64,000 bases of DNA from Channallabes apus (GCA_030522415.1 CM060112.1:1444001-1508000); one strand, 5' to 3'; counted from the first letter of the stretch, positions 45,476 through 57,579 are shown. Numbers and translations are program-made. The notes: generated from the sequence alone by a model not told the origin.

Positions 45476-46535
45476 TATCATGGGACTGACAGTGGAACGC
45501 CATAAATGAGGAAGAGAGTTGAGAAGTGATTGAGTTGTAAAGTATAACTAAACAATTTGCTAATCTCTGGCCTGATTGATAATTTAATAGTGTTTGAGTG
45601 CAACCATTGACCTTGACTGATACAGCAATCGGGGATTGTTGTTAAGTAAATAAGTGAACTCGTGAATGCAGCATGATCTGAATACAGGGGAAGTAAATCA
45701 GCTAGTTTTTCTGCAACATTTAGTGACAATATATTCCCGATCTTGCCAATATTTCTGAGGTGAATTAATGCTATCCTGGTAATATTATCTATATGTGCTT
45801 CAAATGAAAGATTGGAATCTATAATCACACCGAAGTCTTTTACTATTGCACTTGATGGAACAGAAAGACCATCTAAAGTTACAGTGTGATCAAAAAGCTT
45901 GCTTCTAGCTGCATGTGTTCCTATGACTAGAATTTATGTCTTATCAGGATTAAGCAGAAGGAAGTTAATTAACATCCAGGCTCTTATGTCCTTTACACAT
46001 TGCTCAACTTTAGTAAGGCGATTTTACATTTACATTTACATTTAGGCATTTGGCAGACGCTCTTATCCAGAGCGACTTACATTTTTATCTCATTATACAT
46101 CTGAGCAGTTGAGGGTTAAGGGCCTTGCTCAAGGGCCCAACAGTGGCAACTTGGTGGTTGTGGGGTTTGAACCTGGGATCTTCCGAACCGTAGATTTTCT
46201 CATCTGGTTTTGCTGAGACATATAACTGTGTGTCATCAGCATAACAATGAAAACTAATACCATGCTTACAAATTAAGTTGCCCAGAGGAAGCATGTAAAG
46301 TGAGTGGGCCTAAAACTGAACCCTGTGGAACACCAAACTCCACTTGAGAACATTAAAATTTACAAACCGATAACGATCACTCAAATAAAATCTTTGCCAG
46401 GAGAGGGCTATTCCCTTAATTCCTACTACATTTTTCAATCTGTGATAGGGAACACTATGATTAATGGTGTCAAAAGCTGCACTGAGGTCAATTGACACAA
46501 GCATAGTGACGCAGCTCTGATCAGGGGCCAACAAG
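45476..46535 (-). pseudogene. L2-type LINE reverse-transcriptase fragment, split by a SINE
   Basis: On the minus strand from 46534: VSIDLSAAFDTINH (motif A), then [27 protein letters not shown] (catalytic YADD, near 46245), then, past the SINE, a GVIIDSNLSFEAHIDNITR segment and HLRNIGKIGNILSLN, ending in damaged sequence near 45480. Several stops and frame changes make it dead. The short piece at 45428-45475 ('tagggctgcatgattc') before it is the start of some other repeat. Confidence 0.82.
46027..46193 (-). mobile_element. tRNA-derived SINE, head-truncated, within the L2 LINE
   Basis: Same family as 2306-2489: the tail 'atttaggcatttggcagacgctcttatccagagcgac' and body up to 'gggatcttccgaaccgtag', where the tRNA-like head is cut off. 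A short 'gatttt' repeat flanks it. Confidence 0.75.
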
Positions 46536-46885
46536 TGCTGTCTCTGTACTATGATTGTTGTGGAGATTTCTGTAGTGGTCTTATTTCTAGTTATTTTTGC
46601 TTTACATTACATTTTTTTTATTAGTTTTGTTAAGTTCTATAAGTTCATTAGTCCAATTGGTTTGGAAATCTAACAAACTTTTTCCAGTTAATAGGATACA
46701 CAGTTGACTTCCATGATCTTGTCCTTGTTCTTTAGAACGGCGATGATGGTTGAATGGTTCATGTTAAAAGAATGAGCAATGTCTGCCTTATCTCTTCACC
46801 ACTCTATTCTCTCAATTATTTTCACTTTTGCCTTCATCTTTATTGCTTGCCACTTCTTAGCAGTACCAGCTTCATCGCCACTGCT
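46536..46885. other. Unassigned repeat-like stretch
   Basis: Text such as 'gatgatggttgaatggttcatgttaaaagaatgagcaatg' looks like a decayed transposase on the minus strand, but I cannot assign the family. No gene supported. Confidence 0.35.
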
Positions 46886-47603
46886 TTTAATTCAATTAAA
46901 TTTTACAATTGTCATTGTTGCAAAGCAGTTTTACACAATCAAAAGAATTATTTAAGTTTGTATGGAATGTTAAGGTATATAAGTCAAAATAGTGAGATAG
47001 CCCCTGATGAGTAAGCCGAGGGCGACAGTGGCAAGGAAAAACTCCCTGAGGTGGCAATAGAAAGAAACCTTTAGAGAAACCGGACTCAACAGGGAACCCA
47101 TCCTCATTTGGGTGAACAGAGAGCAGGAATTGATCTGCATTCATACAGTGTGTTAGGTGGCATCCAGTTCAGCTAAAACAGTTGATGTTAATTGATGTTA
47201 ATATGTAGTCCAGGTTGTTTATTGGCGACTCCGGTAGACTCGTATGAAATTCCAGTCCTGAACTATTTAGCAACTGCAGCCCAGTCAAGTCCTCAGAGAA
47301 ACAGCTGTCAACATCAGTCGAGGCCAGAACCGTCTTCATGGTAGAGTGAAACCGTCCCCAGACACCAGATGCATCCCAAAGAGACACACGGGGCATCCAT
47401 GTGACGAGATCTCCAACCAGAAGCGGGGCACCAGGATGGGTCAGGCAGATCCAGAGGGCAGAGGGAGTCTGGATCACTGTCAGCTCAGGAACAATATGTG
47501 TAGCTCAACAGAGAGAGGGAAAGAGCGAGAGGGAAGAGAGAATGGGAGAGGGCAGAGCAGAAGAGGAGAGAGAACAGTTGGGTATGGTCGCAGTCACATA
47601 ATG
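46886..47603 (-). mobile_element. L2-type LINE 3' UTR copy g, left part (split)
   Basis: It runs from 'ttcaattaaattttacaattgtcattgttgc' through 'ggcaaggaaaaactccctgagg', 'catcctcatttgggtgaac' and 'gagtctggatcactgtcagctc' to a GA-rich tract and 'gtatggtcgcagtcacataatg'. It resumes at 48301 after an inserted LINE. Confidence 0.82.
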
Positions 47604-48299
47604 ACATAAAACATCACGACCTGGTTCGGGAACAGCACCATGCAGGACAGACGAGCTCTACAGAGGGTGGTGCGATCAGCCGAGTGCATCATCCGCACTG
47701 AGCTCCCTGACCTGCACTCGATCTACAGCAAGCGGTGCTGGACTAAGGCCAGGAAGATCATGAAGGACCTCAGTCACCCCAGTAATGGACTGTTCTCTTT
47801 GTTGCGGTCTGGGAAGCGATTCCGCTCCCTAAAGGCCAACACAGAGAGGCTGAGGAGGAGCTTCTTCCCGCAGGCGATAAGGTCTCTCAATCACACCTCC
47901 ACACAGGACTAATAACATCTTTGTAAGCTCACAACACTGACTGGACAATCATGGACACATTCATACACACTTGCACTAAATATTTATACATCTGGACAGT
48001 TGCACATGTCACTTTCATTAGTCACCTTTCATGCATATTTGCACAACCACTGACACTTTAAATTCTATATACATATACCCTATATTTCTATATTTTGCAA
48101 TATTTTATTATGCCCTTATTGTACAGTTAATTTTACTAGTTAAATTTATTTCTTTAGTATTTCCTTTTTATTGATTATTTATTTTACGTACAAGCTTTTA
48201 TTTTCTTTTTAAGGTCACTGGCGGTCGTGTAAGCATTTCACTGCATATTATACTGTGTATGACTGTGTATGTGACAAATAAAATTTGAATTTGAATTTA
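47604..48299 (+). mobile_element. LINE 3' end (CR1/L2/Rex1 group) with intact C-terminal codons
   Basis: The C-terminal codons run from about 47604 to the TAA at 47910-47912: DRRALQRVVRSAECIIRTEL, then YSKRCWTKARKIMKDLSHPS and RLRRSFFPQAI. These are characteristic of this LINE type. The 3' UTR follows to a tail of 'aaatttgaatttgaattt' (48280-48299). It sits within L2 copy g; 'taatg' at both edges is a likely target duplication. The same tail in reverse occurs at 38944 and 55103. Confidence 0.85.
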
Positions 48300-48300
48300 T

Positions 48301-48490
48301 TTAATGTATAATGTGAATGTTTATTTAGTGTAGAGTGCAAGCAGGGACTCCCGCAGGAATAACTATAACAGCATAACCAAAAGGGAGAGCCAGAAGGAAA
48401 CTCGGACATGAGGGCTCCCTGAGATGTAAAGCAAATGATCACCTCACCGTCAACAAACCTGAGTGATCAATACACTTGCTTCTGGCCATC
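48301..48490 (-). mobile_element. L2-type LINE copy g, right part
   Basis: 'taatgtataatgtgaatg', 'gtgcaagcagggactcccgcagg', 'gggagagccagaaggaaactcg' and 'cctcaccgtcaacaaacctgagtgatca' match the copies at 52020-52195 and 63605-63775. From 48491 to 48774 I recognise nothing firm. Confidence 0.8.
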
Positions 48491-48774
48491 ATGGGATTCG
48501 TGCTGCATGCATGTAACAATGTTTCCCGGACATGTTATTTTCCACGATTGAATTTTTTAATCCGCGATTGAGCTTTGAATTTTTTTCTGTCCTAATTCAC
48601 GTAACACCACACTGACTCTAAATTCCATTCAATTGTTATTTAAATTTTTTTAACATGTATAATAAAGATGAACCGGCTGATCAGCCAGTGACTAGAATTG
48701 GCTGATTTTCAGCTTTATTGATATAAAGGAGCGCAAAAATGCTCAGCAGAAATGCTTTTTTAAGATAAAATGTA

Positions 48775-49480
48775 CAGTGGAACATCGGATTGCGAGTAAC
48801 GTGGTTTGTGAGTGTTCCGCAAGACGAGAAAAGATTTTAAATGAAATTTGAACGAACAAGTCTTGGTTTACGAGTACCGAGTATCATGTATCACGCATGC
48901 GCTTCTTGTTTTGACGCCGAGCGTCGCGTGATCATAACTGAGCCAACGGTTGTTCTGTGTCTTGCACTGCGGAATTGTGGGTAATCGTCTCCCCTGCTGG
49001 GTCTTAGTGCGCGTCTCTTATTGGTTTAATGAACATCCGTGCACGCGTGTACTGTTTACTATAACACTGTGACCACGTGCGTGTGTGTGTAAAACAAAAT
49101 ATTTTATTTTGTGTTTGAAAGCGCGTGTGTACAGCGCAAGTATACTGTTTCTTATAACACACGTGAAGCAAAAGAGAGTCTCATTATAGGTTAAAAATCC
49201 ATGTTCTCCCTCTCTGTCACAAACACACATACACACTAAAGGCAAGAAAGAGAGAGATTGTGTGTGAACCGGCACGGTGTCAAATTACGCACGCGCGCAC
49301 ACAACGCACACACACTGCAACGAAAGAGAGAAAAAACACACACACACACACACACACACACAGAGCGCCTGCATGCATAAAAACACTTATCTGTCTGGAT
49401 TTATTTTTACATTTTTTTTTAAAGGTAAAGTGCAGGTTAATTTGTTTGTTTAATTATGCTCGTAATCCAAGGTACCACTG
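48775..49480 (+). mobile_element. MITE copy D, full length with TA duplication
   Basis: This 706-bp copy lies between TA dinucleotides (48773-48774 and 49481-49482). Left end 'cagtggaacatcggattgcgag', right end '...ctcgtaatccaaggtaccactg'. It has the family body ('ggaattgtgggtaatcgtctcc', 'catccgtgcacgcg') and a CA microsatellite near 49336-49361. Confidence 0.85.
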
Positions 49481-49596
49481 TACCTTTAATCGATCCACAG
49501 TGGGGAAATTTCTTTGTTACAGCAGCAAAGAATGATATGCAAATATAAATTAGTTACCGTATAAATACAAAAAAATTTTAATATATCTATTTATAC

Positions 49597-50879
49597 TAGG
49601 ACTGGGCCGATAAACGATATCATATCGAATCGCAATTTATTTGATTTTAAAAACGATGAAAGCTCTAGACATTTTTTGCTAAACATTTAATCTAAGAGCC
49701 AATCACACAGCAGAACAATACGACAACAGCCAATCAGCGTGCAGCTTGCGCGTGCCGTGCAGGTCAAAGTTAATTTCCTACCGCACTTTGTGAAACAAAC
49801 TTGAGGATGACAAAAAAAATGAGTGGAAGCAGCGATGAACGTGAATCTAACCTCGAGTTATTATCCAAAGATGTTGAAATTGTCGACAAAAAAGGTAGCA
49901 CGAACTCCGTTATATGAACGCATCACCCAAATGACCACACTGAGCATGAAAATGCGGACCGATGCTACTCCGTCAACTAGCAGGGCAAGCAGTGGGGCTG
50001 TACCAAAGCAGATATCGCTCGTGCCGTCTTTCGTGGCCATTACACCTCATGAAAGGTGTCCAAAAGGAGCAAGGATATAACCACGGCCGTTTCTAACTTT
50101 CTAGCGAAAGATATGATGCCCCTAAGCACACGAGGCTGAAGTTAGCTCCTTATTCGCAGCTTCCGATTCGTTTGGCTCCTTATTGCGCAGCGTCTCATTC
50201 TGCGGCTGAAGTTTAGCTCCTTATTCGCCTCGTTACTAACGGGTGTGTTCACGCTGGCCAAAGCTGCACAGTTTATCAATAAAACATTATTTTGGTGGCT
50301 TAAAACATTCTGGCCAAGCAAATATGAACTATACAACACACAGCAGGTACCCAACTATATAGTAAAAGTTAAATTGTTCTGGCCCAGATTGATAGCTGCA
50401 AAATTCAATCCATTTTTGTTGCCATTGCATGTTTAAGCCATTATGTCAGTTTATTGGGGCCGTGTGAAATAGCCTTCATTTAACTCTGAATTGTGGGATA
50501 AAAATACAGCCCTCGTGTGTGTGGTCTAAATGTTGTTTATCATTATTTTTTAAAAATCTCAAAACATTAATATATCACAAGATACTTTTTATCATCACAA
50601 ACAAGTATTTTTTTTTAAAATAAAAATCTTTGCCTTGTAAAGATTCAGAGCATGTGCCTATAGTATCTTAATTTTTAAGGCCAAATGTGTCATCTGTTTT
50701 TGTTAATAAAATATACTTTAAAATTTAATGAACCCTTAATTTTTGTGGCTTCAGTCATTGTTGGGATTCTCTTTTAAAGCTGGCAGCATTAACAGCTTAT
50801 ATCGAAAATATATATCATTATCGTTCAATATGGGCCAAAAATTATCGAGATTACTTTTTTGCCATATCGCCCAGCCCTA
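49597..50879. mobile_element. hAT-type element 'TAGGACTGGGCCGATAAACGATATC'
   Basis: This 1283-bp element is flanked by a perfect 8-bp duplication 'atttatac' (49589-49596 and 50880-50887). Ends: 'taggactgggccgataaacg' and '...gccatatcgcccagcccta'. Between about 49800 and 50100 a decayed + strand coding stretch (SGSSDERESNLELLSKDVEI ... VSNFLAKDMMPLSTRG) looks like the N-terminal part of a hAT transposase, with stops. The segment 'gaagtttagctccttattcgc' is partly duplicated near 50140-50230. Confidence 0.9.
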
Positions 50880-50887
50880 ATTTATAC

Positions 50888-51013
50888 CCAATCCCCCCAG
50901 CCACTGGATGGAGAGCCGGTCCCAAGCCCGGATAAAATGGGAGGGTTGCGCCAGGAAGGACATCCGGCGTAAAACCGGTTCGGGAGCAGCCGAAAGACCA
51001 ACAACAACAACAC
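50888..51013 (+). mobile_element. LINE 3' terminal fragment
   Basis: 'ggatggagagccggtccc', 'ccaggaaggacatccggcgtaaaacc' and 'gggagcagccgaaagaccaacaacaac' have the form of a fish LINE 3' end with a short repeat tail, akin to the 'acagccgaaagacaaagaag' ends of the RTE pieces here. Confidence 0.6.
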
Positions 51014-51287
51014 AGTACAGTGTATAAATACAAAAGAAAGGGAAAAACAATACAATAGTAACACTTTCAATCAAATCAAATTGCACTAAAAAGATGTTAT
51101 TACACAATTAAGGTATTGTAACTACATTGTGAGATTATGTAGCTATATTTAAGATATTGTAACTATTGTAATAATATTGTAAAAATTTAAGGTATTGTAT
51201 CAACAGTATATTGCACTCACAGTTTATCACAGTAATGACAATGTTCATGGTTCACTGGGAGCAGCTCTTATTGTACAATCTAATATT

Positions 51288-52976
51288 TTCAATTCAATTC
51301 AGTTTTATTTGTATAGCGCTTTTAACAATTGACATTGTCTCAAAACAGCTTTACACAATCAAAAGAACTATTTAAGTTTGTGTGGAATGTGAATGTGTAT
51401 GAATCAAAATGTTCAGATAGTCCCTGGTGAGCAAGCCCGAGGGCGACAGTGGCAAGGAAAAACTCCCTGAGATGGTAATAGGAAGAAACCTTGAGAGGAA
51501 CCAGACTCAACAGGGAACCCATCCTCATCTGGGTGAAACAGATAGCAGGAAATGATCTGCATTTATACAGTGTTAAGTGTTAGGTTCAGCTATAATAGTT
51601 GATGTTAATTGATGTTATAATAGTTGATGTAAAATGGAGTCCAGTAGTTATTGGAGACTCAGATAGACTTGTAGAAAGTTCCAGTCCTAAAAAACTATTG
51701 AATTGTCAAGTCCTCAGAGAAACAGCTGACAACACCAGTCGAGGCCAGAACCATCTTCTAAGTAGATAGAATCATCCCCAGATACCAGACACATCCTAAA
51801 GAGACACACGGGGCATCCATGCGACGAGACCTCCAACCAGAAACGGGGCACCAGGATGGATCAGACAGGTCCGGAGGGCAGAGGGAGTCTGGATCACTGG
51901 CAGCTCAGGAACCACATGTGTAGCTCGACAGAGAGAGAGAGTGAAAGGGGGAGACAGGGGGAGAGAGGAAAGAGGGGGAGGAAGAGAAGAGGAGGAGAGA
52001 TTGCAATTAGGTATGGTCACAGTCACAATGTCTAATGTGAATGTATATTTACTGTAGAGTGCAAGCAGGGACTCCGGCAGGACTAACTATGACAGCATAA
52101 CTAAAAGGGAGAGCCAGAAGGAAACACAAACATGAGGGCTCCCTGAGATGTAAAGCAAACAATCACCTCACCGTCAACAAACCTGAGTGATCAAATGAGA
52201 CTGAGGAAGACAGCATCTAAACATACCAGTTCACCATAATACTCTACGTCCCCCAGATCTGCTCCTTTACCTTATGGCAAATCTATTTATAAAAATGCTT
52301 GGCTAAATAAATAGGTTTTTAGCCTAGACTTAAACACTGAGACTGTGTCTGAGTCCCGAACACTATTTGGAAGACTATTCCATAATTTTGGGGCTTTGTA
52401 AGAAAAAGCTCTGCCCCCAGCTGTAGTTTTCATAATACGCGGTACTGACAAGCAGCCTGCATCCTTTGACCGAAGTAGGCGTGGCGGATCGTAAGACACT
52501 AGCAGTTCGCTCAGATACTGCGGCGCGAGACCATTTAATGCTTTATATGTCAAGAGTAGTATTTTAAAATCAATGCGAAATTTCACAGGGAGCCAATGCA
52601 GTGAAGATAGGATAGGGGTGATGTGCTCATATCTTCTGGTTCTAGTGAGGACTCTCGCTGCTGCATTCTGGACTAGCTGAAGCTTGTTTATGCACCTAAC
52701 TGAACAACCAGACAGTAAAGCATTACAATAGTCCAACCTAGAAGTGATAAAAGCATGATGTAGTTTTTCTGCATCGTTTAGCGACAATATATTTCATATC
52801 TTGGCAATATTTCTGAGGTGAAAGAATGCTATCCTGGTGATATTATCTACATGAGCTTCAAATGAAAGGCTGGAATCTATAATCACACCGAGGTCTTTTA
52901 CTGTTGCACTTGATGGAACAGAAAGGCCATCTAAAGTTACAGTGTGATCTAAGATTCTACTCCTAGCTGTATGCTA
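51288..52976 (-). mobile_element. L2-type LINE, long 5'-truncated copy h
   Basis: From the 3' tip 'ttcaattcaattcagttttat' at 51288 through the full 3' UTR to the ORF end at 52287 and on to about 52976. It is very similar to the copy at 62864-64000 (same order, small differences such as 'atagcgc' versus 'atagagc'), and these two flank ZNF-E and P5 as direct repeats. Confidence 0.88.
52287..52975 (-). pseudogene. L2-type LINE ORF, C-terminal part
   Basis: On the minus strand: LDHTVTLDGLSVPSSATVKD, a GVIIDSSLSFEAHVDNITR segment, FHLRNIAKI, one TGA (at about 52790), then a 166-codon open run: SLNDAEKLHHAFITSRLDYC, LQLVQNAAARVL, HITPILSSLHWLPVKFRIDF and LKTYLFSQAFL. These are the post-RT segments of L2-type proteins. 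The catalytic YADD region is not included. Only one stop breaks it, so the copy is fairly young. Confidence 0.85.
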
Positions 52977-53995
52977 ATAGAAGCAGGGAGAAAAGACCTT
53001 CAATATCACTTCAGTCTGTCACTGAAGGAGCAATGAAAATGTTTCATACAGGTGAGAGTCATTCTCCAGCAAAGATGATCGCTTAGCCACCATCCTCCTT
53101 TCTCCCACCTCCTGAGTGACTGGACTGAGGACTGAGATGACCTTTATCAGCTTGTCCTGTCTCTTCCTTTCTGCAGTGGAGACACTGCTGCACCAGCAAA
53201 CCATTTTATAAATGATGACTGAGGCCACTACAGAGTCAAAGAAGGTTTTAAGTTGTGACCTTCCAAAAGACCTTTGTCCACTCAGCAGAGCCTGCTCTGT
53301 CCTTATATATAAATTGCACCCATGTTGTCTTTCCAATGAAGCTTGCTGTTTAGATCAACATTCGGGTATTTATGAGTCTATTTCTTGAATGTTCATTGGT
53401 GATAGTGAAGTATGTTTGTCCCTGCGAAAGTCCACCACCAGTTCTTTGGTCTTCCCCGCATTTATCTGGAGGCAGTTCTGTTGACATCAGTCCACAAAGT
53501 TCTGAATCTGTCCCCTATACTACCTGTTGTCATCCTCCGTGATCACGCAGACGATGGCAGAGATCTTCTCTGATGAAGACCTGCAGGTCATAGATAGCTG
53601 AGCTGAACATGAGGTCAACAGTGTAGACGGTGAAAAGGAATGGAGCCAGGACTGTTCCCTGTGGAGCGCCAGTGTTGTAGACAATTATGTCAGACTCTCA
53701 ATATCTAATCGTCACATACTGTGGTCAATTTGTGAGGTAATATAGTATCCATGTAGATAGATGATAGTCCATTCCCATGTACTCTAGCTTATCCTTCAGA
53801 AGCGCAGGTTGGATGCTGTTAAAAGCACTAGAGAAGTCAAAGAATATGACTCTCACAGCACTCCCGACCTTTTCCAGGTGCGAAAAAGCCATATTAAGGA
53901 GAAGGATGAGTGTCTTCCACTTCAGTGCCAGGCTGGTAGGCAAGGTGAAGTGGGTCCATTGATGGGCTTACCAGAGGTTGGACATGGGTAAGCAC
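52977..53995 (-). pseudogene. LINE reverse-transcriptase fragment (Rex1/CR1 group)
   Basis: Minus strand, from about 53945: VIFFDFSSAFNSIQPALLKD (motif A), YHLSTWILYYLTN, then with frame changes NTGAPQGTVLAPFLFTVYT (motif B) near 53650, and finally a STAERKRQDKLIKVISVLS segment near 53140. Several frame breaks; the YADD box is not clearly preserved. The fragment continues in non-coding form to about 54110. Confidence 0.78.
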
Positions 53996-54132
53996 CAGTC
54001 TCTTAAACGAGGTGTGAGGTCAGTGCTACTGGTCTATTATCCTCAAAGTCTTTTGGGTGTGTCGTCTTTGGTACCATGCAAGATGTCTTTCAAAACTTTG
54101 ACACCTTGCCCAGCTTCAGGCTCAGATCAAGG

Positions 54133-54924
54133 TGCATGCACGTTACACACACACACACACACAGCGCCTGCGTGCACAAAGGGAAACATTTATTTGTCTG
54201 GATTTATTTTTACGTTTTCTTAAAGGTAAAGTCTTCTTCTTTGTCTTTCGGCTGTTCCCTTTCAGGGGTCGCCACAGCAAATCATCTGCCTCCATCCTCT
54301 TCTCTCAACTAACTTCATGTCCTCTCTCACTGCATCCATAAATCTCCTCTTTGGTCTTCCTCTAGACCTCCTGCCTGGCAGTTCCAACCTCAGCATCCTT
54401 CTACCGATATATTCACAATCTCTCCACATAACATGTACAAACCTCCTCAATCTGGCTTCTCTGACTTTATCTCCAAAACATCTAACATGGGTTGTCCCTC
54501 TGATGAACTCATTCTTGATCCTATCCATCCTTGTCACTCCCAAAGATAAGCTCAACATCTTCAGCTCTGCTACCTCTAGCTCTGCCTCCTGTCTTTCCTT
54601 CAGTGCCACCTACAGCACATCTTACCACTGTCTTAGCGCTCTCATACATGTCCTTCAACACTCTAACATACTTCTCTGCCACTCCAGACTTCCTCATACA
54701 ACACCACAGCTTAGTTTTTTTAAAGGTAAAGTGCAGGTTCCTTTGTTTTATTTTTACTTTATATTTTGTGTTAATTATTATGATGTATTTATTTTTTTGG
54801 GCTGTAGAACGAATAATTTGAGTTGCCATTATTTCGTATTGGAAAATAAAATTTGGTTTACGAGTGTTTTGGAATACAAGCCCACTTCCGGAACGAATTG
54901 TGCTCGTAATCCGAGGTTCCACTG
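54133..54924 (+). mobile_element. MITE copy E, split by an RTE LINE fragment
   Basis: The right end '...cgtaatccgaggttccactg' is followed by TA (54925-54926). The left part begins in a CA microsatellite (54147-54165) and lacks a clear left terminus. An RTE piece (54232-54719) interrupts it, with a perfect 12-bp duplication 'ttaaaggtaaag' (54220-54231 and 54720-54731). Confidence 0.78.
54232..54719 (-). pseudogene. RTE-type LINE 3' end, internally deleted
   Basis: On the minus strand, from 54719: LWCCMRKSGVAEKYVRVLKD and YESAKTVVRCAVG (RT domain), then a jump across a deletion at about 54610 to LKERQEAELEVAELKMLSLS, RMDRIKNEFIRGTTHVRCFG, GRRMLRLELPGRRSRGRPKR and the end at a (GAA)n tail (54232-54240). 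Same family as 5227-5734 and 61757-61985. The deletion may have happened during retrotransposition. Confidence 0.85.
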
Positions 54925-55102
54925 TATATTCTAATTTGAGGTTAAATGCTAAACTCTCGTATTTAAAGTTAGTTTGTATAGTTAAAATGCTGTGCTTGGA
55001 TTTATATTATAATAACGATGTGAATGCTGGCCAGTGGGGGGGTGGGGAGGAGTTGGTAGTTTGTAATCCAGGACACCAGGTAGGCTTCAGCTTCTGTCTC
55101 TA

Positions 55103-55510
55103 TCAAATTCAAATTCAAATTTTATTTGTCACATACACAGTCATACACAGTACGAAATGCAGTGAAATGCTTATACGACCGCCAGTGACCTTAAAAATAA
55201 AATAAAAAACTTGTACATAAGGAATAAATATGAATAAAAAGAGATACTAAAGAAAATAAACTTAACTAGTAAGATAAACTGTACAAGTAAGGGCATGATA
55301 GATATTACAAAATATAGAAATATATATATAAAAAAAAATAATAATAAAATGTAATAAATGAAATTTGAAGTGGCAGTGGTTGTGCAAATATGCATAAAAA
55401 GTGACTTATTAAACTGTCTTGTGCAATCGTTCAGATATATAAATATGTAGTGCAAGTGTGCATGAATGTGTCCATGATTGTCCAGTCAATGTTTAAAGAT
55501 GTTATCAGGG
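55103..55510 (-). mobile_element. LINE 3' UTR (same type as 47604-48299)
   Basis: Tail 'tcaaattcaaattcaaattttatttgtcacatacacagtc' at 55103, then 'gtgaaatgcttatacgaccgccagtgacc', AT-rich sequence and 'tccatgattgtccagtcaatgt' near 55470. No coding part. From 55511 to 55675 is the putative intron upstream of ZNF-E. Confidence 0.75.
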
Positions 55511-55755
55511 GGGTGGGATGGTGCTACAGATCCTGAAAAAGTCCAAAGGCAAAAAATGTCATCTTATGCTCCTTAGGTAGAGATACAGGTTCTATAAATG
55601 TCAACTTATCAAATGAAATACTAACTTTATTTATTTGCTATACATTATTGAACTGTTTTTCTCTTTTTGGTCCAGATACATTTTGCCCTGTCTTCTCCTG
55701 CAGTCATTTCTCCTATGCATCATAAATTTCTCTCTTCAAGAAGATCAAGAGTAAG

Positions 55756-56799
55756 ATGAAGCCAGACAGGATTAAATTTGAGAGTCCCGAGACCATAGAG
55801 AGTTCCATCAGTCATCAACGCTCATCTTTCAAACGAAAGCAAAAAGCTTTTAAACTCTGCTTACATTGTGGAAAGGGTTTCGCTCAGATGAGCACACTTC
55901 GAGAGCACCAGCGCACACACACTGGAGAGAAACCTTATCCATGCTCGGACTGCGGGAAAAGTTTCAGACAGAGGAGCACTCTCATTAAACACCAGTACAT
56001 TCACACTGGAAAGAAGCCGTACCAGTGCTCAGAGTGCGGAACCGGTTTCGTTCAAAAGAGTCATCTAATAAAACACCAGCGCATTCATACAGGAGAAAAG
56101 CCGTACCAGTGCCCAGAGTGCAAGATGCGTTTTATCGAGAGTGGTAATCTCATGAAACACCTGCGAGTCCATACAGGAGAAAGGCCGTATCCATGCTCAG
56201 ACTGTGGGAAGGATTTCCCCAGGCTAAGCAATCTCCGGCGACACCAGCGCATCCACATGGGAGAGAAGCCGTATCTGTGTTCATATTGCGGAAAGAGTTT
56301 TATTGAGAAGAGTAAGCTGTTAAAACACCAGCGAGTTCACACGGGAGAAAAACCATACCCCTGCTTAAACTGTGGGAGGAGTTTTACAGAAAGGAGAACT
56401 CTACAGCACCACCTGCTGATTCACAGCGGACACAAACCCCACCAGTGCTCAGAGTGCGGGAAGTGTTTCAGAGAAAAGAACGCTCTCCGAGTGCACCAAC
56501 ACATCCATACGGGGCAAAAGCCTTATTTCTGCCCTCAGTGCGGGAAAAGTTTTACCACTCACAGAAGTTTCCAGCAACATGAGCGCATTCACACGGGAGA
56601 GAAGCCATACATGTGCTCGCAGTGCGGGAAGAGTTTTAATAGTCCGAGTACTTTAAGAGAACACAAGCGCATTCACACAGGAGAGAAGCCGTATCAGTGC
56701 TCCGAGTGTGGGAAGAGGTTTATAAGACGAAGTTACTTGCAGAGACACAAACACATTCACATGGCTGAGATGGTGAACAGTTCTCAGCAGGAAGTCTAA
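55756..56799 (+). CDS. ZNF-E: C2H2 zinc-finger protein, 11 fingers
   Basis: 347 residues from ATG 55756 ([20 protein letters not shown]) to a TAA at 56797-56799. The start matches the MKSD/MKSE starts of ZNF-C and -D. A good acceptor ('ctctttttggtccag') ends at 55675. The N-terminal 33 residues are KRAB-less. Eleven canonical C2H2 fingers follow; finger 4 has CPECKMRF where others have CGKSF, and two linkers vary (HTGKKPY, HSGHKPH). Contact residues -1/3/6: QTE, QTK, QHK, ENK, RNR, EKK, ETH, EAV, TSQ, STE, RYR. After finger 11 a short tail ([12 protein letters not shown]) ends the protein. Its first exon is unclear: P4, 22.8 kb upstream, is the nearest module. Expected nuclear DNA-binding protein, target unknown. 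This is the longest and most regular ZNF of the window. Confidence 0.93.
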   Translation: MKPDRIKFESPETIESSISHQRSSFKRKQKAFKLCLHCGKGFAQMSTLREHQRTHTGEKPYPCSDCGKSFRQRSTLIKHQYIHTGKKPYQCSECGTGFVQKSHLIKHQRIHTGEKPYQCPECKMRFIESGNLMKHLRVHTGERPYPCSDCGKDFPRLSNLRRHQRIHMGEKPYLCSYCGKSFIEKSKLLKHQRVHTGEKPYPCLNCGRSFTERRTLQHHLLIHSGHKPHQCSECGKCFREKNALRVHQHIHTGQKPYFCPQCGKSFTTHRSFQQHERIHTGEKPYMCSQCGKSFNSPSTLREHKRIHTGEKPYQCSECGKRFIRRSYLQRHKHIHMAEMVNSSQQEV

Positions 56800-57308
56800 G
56801 AATGAACTCGGACTAGTCGCAATTATTGTTTATTCCTTGATTCATACTTGACGGGCAGTGAGGGTACAAAAGAAATAATATAGTAGCAAGCAATGATGAT
56901 CGGGCCCAAGCAACTGCGCCATTGCTGCCCAATCACACCATACAGATTGGTGCCCAGTGGGCACATGAATATAAAAGGGGAAATACCAAAAGGACAAAAG
57001 TGAAAGTTAGGGTGAATATGTACATATTTGTGTATTATTACTGTATATATTTAAATTGTGACCATGAAGCGATATTTAAAGTAAAAGTGGGAAACCTTCA
57101 TTTAGTTGACATTGTTTAGTACTGCATTAGTCAGGCGAAAACCATGTCCAGTCAATGGGCTGATAAATGTCAAAAATTATTTTGAGTATCACAAAATCAT
57201 GAAACTAAGCAACCTTTCTCACAACCAGTTGTTCTTTTTATGTAAAATGTTTTGGAACATTGTGACTTTCCACTCTTAAGATATAAGAACATTATTTTTC
57301 ATTCATTA
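56800..57308 (+). other. 3' flank of ZNF-E
   Basis: AT-rich; an 'agaaataata' but no clean AATAAA close to the stop. A 65-codon open frame at 56922-57119 has no recognisable relation. Nothing else supported. Confidence 0.4.
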
Positions 57309-57515
57309 CAGTGGTGTGAAAATGTGTTTGCCCCCTTACTGGTTTCTTCTTCTTTTTTTTGCCACACTTGCAATGTTTCAGATCATCGAACTAATTTAAA
57401 TATTAGTCAAAGATAATACAAGTAAACACATCATGCAGTTTTTAAATGAAGGTTTTTATTATTAAGGGAAACTACATAGACCTGTGTGAAAAAGTGTTTG
57501 TCCTTAATTTAAATC
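57309..57515. mobile_element. Tc1-like terminal fragment
   Basis: After TA, 'cagtggtgtgaaaatgtgtttgccccctta' and 'tattagtcaaagataatacaagtaaacac' match the terminal repeat of the Tc1-like element at 10966 and 24228. It is truncated before any coding sequence. Confidence 0.75.
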
Positions 57516-57579
57516 CTCGCCATAGCAACAATATTCAACACATCACTAAATCCTTTACGATTTCACATCAGCCATGTCT

